From NCBI GenBank assembly GCA_003491845.1, contig DNBN01000094.1, positions 582 through 22,537 of the forward strand: 21,956 nt of DNA, read 5' to 3'. The notes beneath the pieces are model-generated. The model saw only the letters and a program-made list of their open reading frames with translations. It had not been told where the DNA came from and did no database searches. This stretch comes from Porticoccaceae bacterium (lineage in GTDB: Bacteria; Pseudomonadota; Gammaproteobacteria; Pseudomonadales; Porticoccaceae). Shown here piece by piece: positions 1 through 7,872 of the stretch. Numbering within the stretch: the stretch's first letter is position 1; each line of letters begins with the position of its first letter. The translations under genes were made by a program, and so were the position numbers.

Positions 1-22
1 GAAAAACGAAAAACGAAAAACG
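1..22. repeat. Short tandem repeat, GAAAAAC x3
   Basis: Three perfect head-to-tail copies of the 7-base unit GAAAAAC, followed by GA, start at the first base of the window, so the array may extend further left. It lies just upstream of the ribosome binding site of the first gene. It may be part of that gene's leader or simply a slippage-prone tract; no function can be assigned. Confidence 0.75.
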
Positions 23-46
23 ATGTACGCGGCAAGAGGGTAGAAA

Positions 47-1087
47 TTGACAATATTAAAGGTACGTGCAAAATTATTAGGATTCTGGGTGAGTATTCTT
101 GTGGGTTTCACCAGCGGTAGTCTCTGCGCAGGGGAGCCTCCCATAGAAGTCACTGCTCTGAATTATGTTCAAGCGAAAACCGCTATTCAGTTTGATAAGT
201 ATATGGCTAGGGCAGATGGAAAAGTTAACACCTTTAGTCATGGACGAAGGATTGTTGGTATTGACCAGCGCAGCAGCAAGCGGCTCAACCGAGATACCTT
301 ATACAGTGTTGCCATCGTTGATATTAGTGAGGGTGCCAGCCTAACGATTCCAGATACCCATGGTCGCTATATGTCTGTGCAGGTGATTAATGAACATGGT
401 TTTACCAACAAGATTTTTCATGATGTTGGTAAGCATGATCTCACTGTAAAAAAGTTTGACACACCTTATGTATTGCTTTTAGTGCGAACCTTGGTATCGG
501 ACTCAATGCCAGATGATTTAGCAACGGCACATGCGCTACAGGATAAGTTGACCATTGTTAGTGCATCACAGCGGTTATATACCCATCCAAACTACGACGC
601 CGTTAGTATGGCGGCCACTACAGAGCTTTTGTTATTGTTGAGTCAAGGAATTCATGACAACGCAAAGGCCGCTGGTACTAAAGCGCAAGTCAATCCGATC
701 AAACAGCTTTTGTTGTCTGCCTACGGGTTTGGAACCTTGCCTGAATCGGAGTCTTATTTACTGACTGTTGCGCCTAAGCTCACTGCTGGCAAGGCTTATG
801 CGCTGACGGTCAAAGGTGTTCCCGTAGACGGATTTTGGTCTCTAGCGATGTATAATAAAGATGGCTATTTTGAGAAAAATAAACACAATATTTATAGCTA
901 TAGTGATAAAACTGCCACAAAAAACCATGATGGATCAATTACACTACACTTCGGAGGAGACCCTCTGAGTATTAACTATATGCCCATTACTGAGGGCTGG
1001 AATTATGTCGTTAGAATGTATAGGCCTAGAGCTGAGCTACTAGATGGCCGTTGGATCTTTCCATCTCCTGTGGAGATAACGAAATGA
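47..1087 (+). CDS. Secreted DUF1254/DUF1214 domain protein
   Basis: A 346-residue protein starting at TTG. AGAGGG lies about 7 bases upstream, and the N-terminus reads as a signal peptide: basic start, hydrophobic stretch, likely cleavage after the SLCA motif near residue 28, so it is probably periplasmic. The N-terminal half (about 37-160), with an LNRDTLYS motif and an aromatic/hydrophobic beta pattern, fits DUF1254. The C-terminal part (about 240-340), with the GFWSLAMY and DGRWIFP motifs, fits DUF1214. These two domains commonly occur together in proteins of unknown biochemical role. The stop codon overlaps the next gene's ATG as ATGA, so the two are probably translationally coupled. A GTG at 89 is a less likely start because it would remove the basic n-region. 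The family call is from remembered motifs; no substrate is known. Confidence 0.8.
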   Translation: MTILKVRAKLLGFWVSILVGFTSGSLCAGEPPIEVTALNYVQAKTAIQFDKYMARADGKVNTFSHGRRIVGIDQRSSKRLNRDTLYSVAIVDISEGASLTIPDTHGRYMSVQVINEHGFTNKIFHDVGKHDLTVKKFDTPYVLLLVRTLVSDSMPDDLATAHALQDKLTIVSASQRLYTHPNYDAVSMAATTELLLLLSQGIHDNAKAAGTKAQVNPIKQLLLSAYGFGTLPESESYLLTVAPKLTAGKAYALTVKGVPVDGFWSLAMYNKDGYFEKNKHNIYSYSDKTATKNHDGSITLHFGGDPLSINYMPITEGWNYVVRMYRPRAELLDGRWIFPSPVEITK

Positions 1088-2280
1088 TTATTAAAAAAGT
1101 GTCTATGATTTTATTTATCAGCCTCGCGCTGTTAATCAGCGGTTGCGATCGAACCGTTCAGGCACCTGGAGAAGGTGGTGTTGTGTTTAATGAGCTAATG
1201 CCACTTAGTGCAATCCAGCACGTTGAACCAATCCAGTGGTTAGAGCTTTCTAATATTGCCTCTGCCCCGGTCAATCTTATTGGCTGTAAAATAAGTAATC
1301 AGGATCAGCAAATATTCCAGATTACTGATAATCTGATTATTGAATCTCAAGGTTTTTTGGTTATTCCTAGTACAGAAACTGCCCAATATGCAGCGCACAA
1401 TGTACTTCGAGACGCCATTATAACTTATCCATCCGAGGTTTTTAATATAGTTGAATTTGGGGAACTTAGTCTATCTTGTGATGGTCGGATTATAGACAAG
1501 GTCATCTATGAGGTCAGTCCAAAAACCGTGGCAGCAAGTGCTAGATCATGGCAACTAGCACCTGATTTACCCGAGTCAAATCTTCAAATTGAAGAAAAAA
1601 AATGGTGCTCGGCAATTCTAATTGAATCATTGATGTATGGTGATCGACGTTTTGCATCTCCAGGTGCGAGTAATCCCGTTTGCGAAGCTGCGATGCCCTA
1701 TGTTAGTTACAATGATCAAGAGTCGGTCTTAATCAATAACATAGATTGGCAGGCCACCTTAAAAGTTGCTGAGACAGAGTTTGCTAGAAAGCTGTCTACA
1801 TCTGAATTGCCAATTTGGGGGATTCGAGATCAGGTAATTACCCCTGACATCGCCACAAAGATTGCTGCCCTATACTTTGATAATATTGATATGCTGTATA
1901 AAACATCACCATTTACTATGCTAGATTGGAATCACGCTGTTTGGCATCTTTCATGGGCAATCTCTAACCTTTATAGAAATGGCAATGCTGACGTAAAAAA
2001 ACAGCTGCAACTGGCCTATGAAGATGCAATTAAACGGCCAGAGACGCTCGAGCGTTATACCTATATTGCTATTGACCATATTAGAAATGACATTGTGGTC
2101 ATGGGCGATATCCACACGCCGGCGAACAATCGCATGAAACAACTTATAGTAGTACCGGGTAATCCAGACTACTTACAGAGCTATGATGAATACGAGGATA
2201 ACGTAAGAAGTCCGCTGTTCCTTAAAACGATCCATTTTTTATACACCTTAAAGACAGTCTTTACAGACAGTACTTATTGA
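1084..2280 (+). CDS. Lipoprotein with an N-terminal lamin-tail-like domain
   Basis: I choose the ATG at 1084 over the in-frame ATG at 1051. It overlaps the upstream stop as ATGA, has GGAG about 9 bases upstream, and gives a classical lipoprotein signal: basic start, hydrophobic core, then the lipobox LISG-C with Cys21 as the lipidated residue. The product is 398 residues. Residues of roughly 34-150 resemble a lamin-tail (LTD) domain, with an FNELMP opening strand, a QWLELSN strand and a later GCKISN turn. LTD domains are beta-sandwiches found in many secreted or surface bacterial proteins. The C-terminal half (about 220-398) is unrecognised and rich in aromatic and charged residues. Coupling to the DUF1254/DUF1214 gene suggests the two act together at the envelope. 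The family call is moderately sure; the function is unknown. Confidence 0.75.
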   Translation: MIIKKVSMILFISLALLISGCDRTVQAPGEGGVVFNELMPLSAIQHVEPIQWLELSNIASAPVNLIGCKISNQDQQIFQITDNLIIESQGFLVIPSTETAQYAAHNVLRDAIITYPSEVFNIVEFGELSLSCDGRIIDKVIYEVSPKTVAASARSWQLAPDLPESNLQIEEKKWCSAILIESLMYGDRRFASPGASNPVCEAAMPYVSYNDQESVLINNIDWQATLKVAETEFARKLSTSELPIWGIRDQVITPDIATKIAALYFDNIDMLYKTSPFTMLDWNHAVWHLSWAISNLYRNGNADVKKQLQLAYEDAIKRPETLERYTYIAIDHIRNDIVVMGDIHTPANNRMKQLIVVPGNPDYLQSYDEYEDNVRSPLFLKTIHFLYTLKTVFTDSTY

Positions 2281-2304
2281 TTATTTTGCTGAAACTCCCT
2301 GTTT

Positions 2305-2336
2305 ACTGGACTCTGTAAAGGTAGAGTGCAGTTTTA
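2305..2336 (+). terminator. Probable rho-independent terminator
   Basis: ACTGGACTCT at 2305-2314 pairs with AGAGTGCAGT at 2323-2332 (9 of 10 positions complementary) around an 8-base loop, and a short T run follows (2332-2335). It lies 25 bases after the lipoprotein stop and just before the end of the convergent Lrp-type gene. The T tract is short, so termination may be partial. Confidence 0.5.
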
Positions 2337-2344
2337 TGGCGCAA

Positions 2345-2788
2345 TTATACTGTGCTCAACAAAATGCTAGTTTCGCTATTGGCAATACCATCAATCAAAC
2401 GCACTTCCCTTAGTACATTGTCAAAATCAGCTAAACTAGATGCTTGAATTTCGGCAACTAGATCCCATGCGCCATTGGTGGTGTGGACCTTTTGTAATTC
2501 AGGTAGTCCGCGTAATTTAGCAATAATTTTAGAGGTTGACTTGCCCGTGACCTCAATCAACATAACTGCCCGAATGGCACTGTCATCGACACTTGCACTG
2601 GCACGTATGGTAAACCCAATAATGGCATCAGTTGCTATCAACCTGTCTAAGCGGTTTTGTACTGTGCCTCGAGATACTTTAAGAACTTGAGCTAATTTAG
2701 AAATAGAAGCCCTTGCATCAGTTCTAAGTAGTGATATGAGTTCACGGTCTAAAGAGTCATAACGTACTGTTCGATTGTTGTTTTTCAT
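2345..2788 (-). CDS. Lrp/AsnC family transcriptional regulator
   Basis: A 147-residue protein of typical Lrp/AsnC length. Residues of about 11-57 form the N-terminal winged HTH (LDRELISLLRTDAR, then SISKLAQVLKVSRGTVQNRL). Residues of about 70-145 form the C-terminal RAM ligand-binding/oligomerisation domain, with the NGAWDLVAEI motif usual in the family. It is transcribed divergently from the aminotransferase-ast-arg operon with a 207-base shared control region. Family members commonly sense amino acids and control adjacent catabolic operons, so arginine, ornithine or another operon substrate is the likely ligand (inference). No clear Shine-Dalgarno site precedes the ATG. The usual regulators of ast/aru genes in other bacteria (ArgR, NtrC) are not encoded here. 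Confidence 0.93.
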   Translation of the reverse strand: MKNNNRTVRYDSLDRELISLLRTDARASISKLAQVLKVSRGTVQNRLDRLIATDAIIGFTIRASASVDDSAIRAVMLIEVTGKSTSKIIAKLRGLPELQKVHTTNGAWDLVAEIQASSLADFDNVLREVRLIDGIANSETSILLSTV

Positions 2789-2995
2789 AAGAAAGGTAGC
2801 GTTACCATAAATTAATTACCATTATGGCATTTTTAGCTGACATTTTGGCAAATATAAGGGTAATTATTACAAAATATTGCTATATCGTTTAGCTGATAAT
2901 GTCCTTACTATTTCACTATACAGATAAACATCTATCTACAATTTGAACAATGTTTGATATCGATCCATGGATTAGAGATGAGGTAGCAAGGCTTT
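2789..2995. promoter_or_regulatory. Divergent control region of the lrp-like gene and arginine operon
   Basis: An AT-rich 207-base spacer between divergent genes. It holds two direct copies of TTTAGCTGA, at 2832-2840 and 2888-2896, 56 bases apart, and a small palindrome CCATTATGG near 2819-2827. Phased AT-rich sites of this kind would suit an Lrp-type octamer. I cannot pick a convincing -35/-10 pair. The operator reading is inference. Confidence 0.45.
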
Positions 2996-4360
2996 ATGAA
3001 AAACTTACCGGCGATAGACGCTAGTAGTATCCTCCACCCAGCAACCAATGCCGATGATTTTGCGCGAACGGGTTCTAAAATTATCGAATCCGGAAAGGGA
3101 ATTTATTTAAAGGACCATAGAGGTAAAAAATTAATTGATGCAGTAGCGGGTTTATGGTGTGTCAATGTAGGCTATGGACGCGAGGAACTCGCAGATGCGA
3201 TGCATAAATCGGCTTTGCATTTGAGTTACTATCATACGTTTTCAGGCATGTCTAACACACCACAAATAGAATTAGCCGAGCGGTTATTAGAAAAAGTTCC
3301 CCCAGGGCTGTCTAAAGTGTTTTTTGGTAGCGGTGGCTCTGATGGGAATGATAGCCTGATAAAAATAATCTGGTATATCAATAATATTCGCAACCAACCG
3401 CAAAAGAAAAAAATTATTTCTCGATGGCAAGCTTATCATGGAACCTCTTTGGCTACTGCAAGCCTCACTGGATTACCCTCATTTCATACGGACTTTGATC
3501 TACCAGTGAGTAATATTTTACATACCGAGTCACCCGACTTCTTTCGGCACGGCCTTGTGGGAGAAACCGAAGAAGCATTTTCAGCACGACGGGCCCAACA
3601 GCTCGAGGATATGATTTTACGAGAAGGTAAAGACACTGTTGCAGCATTTATTGCTGAGCCCGTATTAGGTGCTGGCGGCGTAGTTCCGCCACCAAAGGGT
3701 TATTTTGACGCTATTCAAAAGGTTCTAAAACGCTATGACATTTTATTTATTGTCGATGAGGTTGTTTGTGGTTATGGCCGTTTGGGTACCTGGTTTGGCA
3801 GTCAGTATTATGATTTGAAACCGGATATGATGACTACCGCAAAAGCCTTAACCAGTGGTTACTTTCCATTTTCAGCATCATTTTTATCCGATGAAATATG
3901 GCAACTTCTTAAAGAGGGTTCGGCTAAATATGGTAATTTTGCGCATGGCTATACCTATGCTGGGCATCCCATTGGGGCGGCAGTTGCCATGGCTAACTTA
4001 GATATCATTGAAAACGAGCATTTAGTAGATAATGCTGCATTAGTTGGTACTTACTTTCATCAGCAGCTTCAGCAAAGGTTTGCTAAAGACAGTTTTGTTG
4101 CTGAGGTGCGCGGGGTAGGTATGATTGCTGCGGTGCAGCTGGTTAAAGACAAAAATCAGAGAACTTTCTTTGACAAAGAGACAAAAATTTCGGCCAAAGT
4201 AGCTCAGCAGTGTTATGAAAATGGTCTGATTGCAAGACCTTTGCCATCGCTCGATTCAATGGCGTTCTCACCACCACTAATCTGTACAAACAATGATATT
4301 GACAACATTATTGATCGGTTTGAGGCGTCCGTCCGCAAGGTGATTAGCCAAGTACTGTAA
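2996..4360 (+). CDS. Class III PLP-dependent aminotransferase, probable AstC-role enzyme
   Basis: A 454-residue fold-type I aminotransferase of class III. The visible landmarks are the PLP-phosphate loop region GSGGSDGNDS (111-120), AYHGT at 147-150, the cofactor-nitrogen Asp254 in IVDEVVCGYGR and the Schiff-base Lys283 in TTAKALTSGY. Length and motifs resemble omega-amino acid/polyamine:pyruvate aminotransferases (SpuC type) more than the roughly 400-residue AstC/ArgD enzymes. As first gene of an operon that makes N-succinylornithine through AstA and AstB, the likely job is N-succinylornithine transamination to N-succinylglutamate semialdehyde (inference from position). AAGG lies about 5 bases before the ATG. 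The usual SEAND signature is altered to SDGND. It could instead act on putrescine, ornithine or another diamine. Confidence 0.92.
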   Translation: MKNLPAIDASSILHPATNADDFARTGSKIIESGKGIYLKDHRGKKLIDAVAGLWCVNVGYGREELADAMHKSALHLSYYHTFSGMSNTPQIELAERLLEKVPPGLSKVFFGSGGSDGNDSLIKIIWYINNIRNQPQKKKIISRWQAYHGTSLATASLTGLPSFHTDFDLPVSNILHTESPDFFRHGLVGETEEAFSARRAQQLEDMILREGKDTVAAFIAEPVLGAGGVVPPPKGYFDAIQKVLKRYDILFIVDEVVCGYGRLGTWFGSQYYDLKPDMMTTAKALTSGYFPFSASFLSDEIWQLLKEGSAKYGNFAHGYTYAGHPIGAAVAMANLDIIENEHLVDNAALVGTYFHQQLQQRFAKDSFVAEVRGVGMIAAVQLVKDKNQRTFFDKETKISAKVAQQCYENGLIARPLPSLDSMAFSPPLICTNNDIDNIIDRFEASVRKVISQVL

Positions 4361-4406
4361 TTTGTATTGGGCACAACTACTAAAGGTTACATGAAGGTTA
4401 ATCATT

Positions 4407-5423
4407 ATGATTATTGTTAGACCTATTAAAGAGCAAGACCTTGATAATCTGCTGCGCTTAGCTAAAGCCGCTTATCCTGGAATGACAACCTTACCTCCAG
4501 ATAGAGACGCGTTGGTTAAAAAAATTGAAAAATCAACTACTAGTCTCCATAAGGATGTTGTTGAGCCTGGGCGCGAAAATTATCTTTTGGTCATGGAGGA
4601 TACTACTACCGGCCTATTGGTGGGAACTGCGGGTATTATTTCGCAGCTTGGCGAAGATGATCAATTTTACTCCTATAAGCTAAACAAGGTTACTCATAGC
4701 AGTAAAGCTCTAGGTAAAAAAGTTAGCGTTGAAACCCTTAATTTGTCCAACCACTTTGAAGGTTTTGCTGAGGTTGCCACACTATTTTTAGATGATGCTT
4801 ATCGACAAAAAGGTAACGGAAAATTACTGGCTCGAAGTCGTTACTTGTTTATGGCTCAATTTAGACAGCGGTTTCCTTCGCAAGTGATGGCAGATTTACG
4901 TGGCTATTTTGATGAAAATGGGCGCTCACCATTTTGGGACGCCATAGGCCAGCATTTTTTTGATATGGACTTTGCTGCCGCCGACTTATTTGGTGCGGTT
5001 AATGGTAACCAATTTATTGCTGATCTAATGCCCAAACAGCCTATTTATGTCAATTTATTATCCAAAGCTGCGCGGGAAGTTATAGGTCGTCCTAATGATC
5101 AGGGTAAAGCTGCTTTAGCCATGCTAGAGAAGGAAGGCTTTCTTTGGCGTGGACAGATAGATATTTTTGATGGTGCCCCAAGCGTTGATACGTTTATAGA
5201 TCACATAGCCACCATTAGATCCAGTGCTGTGGCGGATATAGTCGGTCAAGCAGAGGCGCCGGACAGTTCTGAATATTTGGTTTGTGGGGGTGACATTAGA
5301 GCATTTAAAGCCTGCATTTCAGTTATTGAAAAAACCTCTGAGGGCAATATTAAGCTGCCTTTGGAGACATTAGATGGATTGAGTTTGTCTGTTGGTGAGC
5401 GCGTCAGGTACGTAGCACTCTAG
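4407..5423 (+). CDS. astA: Arginine N-succinyltransferase
   Basis: A 338-residue protein matching AstA/AruF-AruG-type arginine succinyltransferases along its whole length. It transfers succinyl from succinyl-CoA to the alpha-amino group of arginine, the committed step of the AST pathway. The landmarks I recognise are IVRPIKEQDL at the start, EVATLFLDDAYRQKGNGKLL (about 122-141), the SRYLFMAQFRQRF helix, MADLRG, SPFWDAIGQHFF and ELMP-type LMPKQPIY, and EKEGF followed by IDIFDGAP. The N-acetyltransferase-like fold is expected. The gene is 46 bases after the aminotransferase, with AAGG upstream of the ATG. Only one subunit gene is present, as in enterobacterial ast operons, not the aruF/aruG pair of pseudomonads. 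Confidence 0.95.
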   Translation: MIIVRPIKEQDLDNLLRLAKAAYPGMTTLPPDRDALVKKIEKSTTSLHKDVVEPGRENYLLVMEDTTTGLLVGTAGIISQLGEDDQFYSYKLNKVTHSSKALGKKVSVETLNLSNHFEGFAEVATLFLDDAYRQKGNGKLLARSRYLFMAQFRQRFPSQVMADLRGYFDENGRSPFWDAIGQHFFDMDFAAADLFGAVNGNQFIADLMPKQPIYVNLLSKAAREVIGRPNDQGKAALAMLEKEGFLWRGQIDIFDGAPSVDTFIDHIATIRSSAVADIVGQAEAPDSSEYLVCGGDIRAFKACISVIEKTSEGNIKLPLETLDGLSLSVGERVRYVAL

Positions 5424-5489
5424 GGCAAAATGCATTGGGCAAAATAAATTACCTGATTACTATATTTACTTAAAAATAGGAGGCAACAC

Positions 5490-6833
5490 GTGTCAGCTAC
5501 CGTGGAGATGAACTTTGATGGTCTGATTGGCAGTACCCATAATTATGCGGGTTTATCACAGGGTAATTTAGCCTCAACAAATAATGCTGAGCATGTGTCG
5601 CGACCGCGCCAAGCGGCGAAAGAAGGCTTAGCGAAAATGCAAAGATTACATCAATTGGGACTGCAACAAGGCATTTTAATTCCTCATGAGCGACCACATA
5701 TTCCAACGCTACGAAAAATGGGATTTAGCGGTACAGACCAATCTATTGTCGAAAAAGTGAATAAATCTGCACCTGGCTTATTAGCTAGATGCTACTCAGC
5801 CTCTTCTATGTGGGCGGCTAACGCGGCCACGGTATCCCCGGGCAGTGACACTGCAGATGGCCGAGTTCATTTTACTCCAGCAAACTTAAAAACTATGTTT
5901 CATCGATCCATCGAGCATGGTATGACGGGCGACATCTTAAAAGCTATTTTCAACAATGATAAGTATTTCCATCATCATGATGCTCTGTCGGGAGGTATCT
6001 ATTTAGGTGATGAAGGGGCAGCTAACCATAATCGACTATGCAATGCCTATGGTGAGCAAGGGGTAGAGCTATTTGTTTATGGGAAAAAAGATTTTGGGTC
6101 TTCTACAATGACTAATCGCTACCCGGCCCGTCAGTCTTTAGAGGCGTCCATGGCTATCGCCCGCAAGCACGGTTTAGCGGAGAGCAAAACGGTAATGGCT
6201 CTACAAAGTTTGGAGGTAATAGATGCTGGTGGATTCCACAATGATGTCGTGAGTGTAACCAACAAAAATGTTTTGTTTATGCATGAGCAAGCATTTGCCG
6301 ATAAAGCCAATCTGTTTGCAAAACTCAACGAGGCCTTCGGCGACACTGCCCTTCATTTTATAGAGGTGCCTGAAGATCGTGTGTCTTTGAGTGATGCGAT
6401 CAAATCATACTTGTTCAATTCGCAATTAGTCAATTTGCCTGGTGGAGAAGACATGACACTGATATTACCTATGGAAAGCCAGGAGAATAAGAGCGTGCAT
6501 AGCTATTTGCTCGATCTTATCGAGCAAGACACACCGATAAAACATTTAGAATTCGTCGATGTACGACAAAGCATGCGTAATGGAGGCGGTCCAGCGTGTT
6601 TGCGGTTAAGAGTGGTAATGAATGAGCAGCAGTTAGCTGCAGTTAATCCCTCATTTTTGTTTACTGATAGGTTATTTTTAACCTTAAATAATTGGGTAGA
6701 CAAACATTATCGAGATGAGCTTTGCAGTACTGATTTAGCTGATCCTGCATTACTGTTTGAAAGTCGAGCTGCACTGGATGAATTAACACAAATTATGCAG
6801 TTGGGTAGTTTTTATTCGTTTCAAAAGGTCTGA
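5490..6833 (+). CDS. astB: N-succinylarginine dihydrolase
   Basis: A 447-residue protein closely matching AstB. The enzyme, a member of the amidinotransferase-like (pentein) superfamily, hydrolyses N2-succinylarginine to N2-succinylornithine, two ammonia and CO2. The conserved start NFDGLIGSTHNYAGLS and the blocks IPHERPHIPTLR and FHRSIE are plain. The catalytic residues known from E. coli AstB (Glu174, His248, Cys365) correspond to Glu175 in LGDEGAANHN, His250 in GGFHNDV and Cys370 in GGGPACLRLRV. The start is GTG, fixed by a perfect AGGAGG at 5478-5483 six bases upstream, the strongest Shine-Dalgarno site seen in the operon. Such a site may raise AstB output relative to its neighbours. Confidence 0.97.
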   Translation: MSATVEMNFDGLIGSTHNYAGLSQGNLASTNNAEHVSRPRQAAKEGLAKMQRLHQLGLQQGILIPHERPHIPTLRKMGFSGTDQSIVEKVNKSAPGLLARCYSASSMWAANAATVSPGSDTADGRVHFTPANLKTMFHRSIEHGMTGDILKAIFNNDKYFHHHDALSGGIYLGDEGAANHNRLCNAYGEQGVELFVYGKKDFGSSTMTNRYPARQSLEASMAIARKHGLAESKTVMALQSLEVIDAGGFHNDVVSVTNKNVLFMHEQAFADKANLFAKLNEAFGDTALHFIEVPEDRVSLSDAIKSYLFNSQLVNLPGGEDMTLILPMESQENKSVHSYLLDLIEQDTPIKHLEFVDVRQSMRNGGGPACLRLRVVMNEQQLAAVNPSFLFTDRLFLTLNNWVDKHYRDELCSTDLADPALLFESRAALDELTQIMQLGSFYSFQKV

Positions 6834-6837
6834 TGCT

Positions 6838-7872
6838 ATGGCTGATTTTAAATCATCATTGTTTGGTGACCACAGCTTTCTAGAATTTACCTTACAGGAT
6901 AATACCATTGAAGGTTGTCCTGCTATGACGATCGACAATAATGTTCGAGTAGAACTCTGGGACAATGGTATTCTGTACTTTCATCCTCAGGACGATTTGG
7001 CGCTGAATTCCATTCTGCTGTCAGTTGGTGTGCATGGTAATGAGACGGCTCCCATAGAGATTATTGATCAATTAGTTCGAGAAATTTTTTCTGGGAAAAT
7101 ACCAGTGAAACATAATTTACTGGTGGTGATAGCCAATCCAAAGGCTATTGCTAAAAACTGTCGGCAATGTGATGAAAATATGAACCGCCTGTTCAGTCAA
7201 GACTCTATGCCTAATAGTAATTCAAGTGATGAATGTCTTAGGTGTCACAGACTAATGATTCATAGCCAGATTTTTTTCCAGAGAGCAAAAGCACAAAAAA
7301 TCCATTATGACTTACACACAGCTATCAGGGGCTCTGTTTACAAACAGTTTGCTATCTCGCCAAATAGCATCGCTTCGCCAGCCACAGAATACCAATATGA
7401 ATTGTTGGGGCAATGGGGTATTCAAGCTATATTGAGCACACAGCAAAAAAGTTCTACTTATTCAGCGTTTACGGCTAGGGTGTGCGGTGCCACCAGCTTT
7501 ACTTTAGAACTTGGTCAGGTAAAGCCCTTTGGTGAAAATAATGTAGATGAGTTCGCTTCGATAATTAGCGGGTTGACAGCATTAATCAGCGACACAAGAG
7601 ATCTAACCATGCTGCCCTCGATAGTAGAGCGATTTAGCGTTGTTGGTGAGGTGGCCAAGCAAACAGAATCCTTTCGGCTATGCTTTTCTGAGGACACTGT
7701 CAATTTTACTGAGTTTCAAAAGGGCGACATTTTAGCAATAGATCACAATTATCAATATGTTGTTTCAGCTAATGGCGAACGTATTTTATTTCCTAATGAA
7801 AATGTTGCTATTGGCCAGCGAGCACTGGTAATTGTCCAGTCTGAAGATAATATAAAAGCGAGTATTCTATGA
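6838..7872 (+). CDS. astE: N-succinylglutamate desuccinylase
   Basis: A 344-residue member of the AstE/aspartoacylase zinc hydrolase family. It would cleave N-succinylglutamate to succinate and glutamate, the last AST step. The zinc ligands are His66 and Glu69 in GVHGNETAP and His160 in YDLHTAIR. The substrate-binding block DENMNRLF (112-119) and the probable catalytic Glu224 in TLELGQVKPFG are present. The TLELGQVKPFG motif is typical of AstE and not of aspartoacylase. The gene starts 4 bases after astB, with AAGG about 9 bases before the ATG, and its stop overlaps the next ATG as ATGA. Two cysteine pairs near residues 108-136 (CRQC, CLRC) look unusual for the family; they may bind metal or be incidental. 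Confidence 0.94.
   Translation: MADFKSSLFGDHSFLEFTLQDNTIEGCPAMTIDNNVRVELWDNGILYFHPQDDLALNSILLSVGVHGNETAPIEIIDQLVREIFSGKIPVKHNLLVVIANPKAIAKNCRQCDENMNRLFSQDSMPNSNSSDECLRCHRLMIHSQIFFQRAKAQKIHYDLHTAIRGSVYKQFAISPNSIASPATEYQYELLGQWGIQAILSTQQKSSTYSAFTARVCGATSFTLELGQVKPFGENNVDEFASIISGLTALISDTRDLTMLPSIVERFSVVGEVAKQTESFRLCFSEDTVNFTEFQKGDILAIDHNYQYVVSANGERILFPNENVAIGQRALVIVQSEDNIKASIL

Noticed and set aside
1051..1083. An upstream ATG for the lipoprotein gene.
   Set aside because: It would put 11 polar residues before the lipoprotein signal; the ATG at 1084 has a better ribosome site and overlaps the previous stop.
2950..3024. A 24-codon frame (MFDIDPWIRDEVARLY start) overlapping the beginning of the aminotransferase gene, as a possible leader peptide.
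   Set aside because: It has no ribosome binding site, contains only two Arg in a row at its end and shows no attenuator hairpins around it. It is probably chance.
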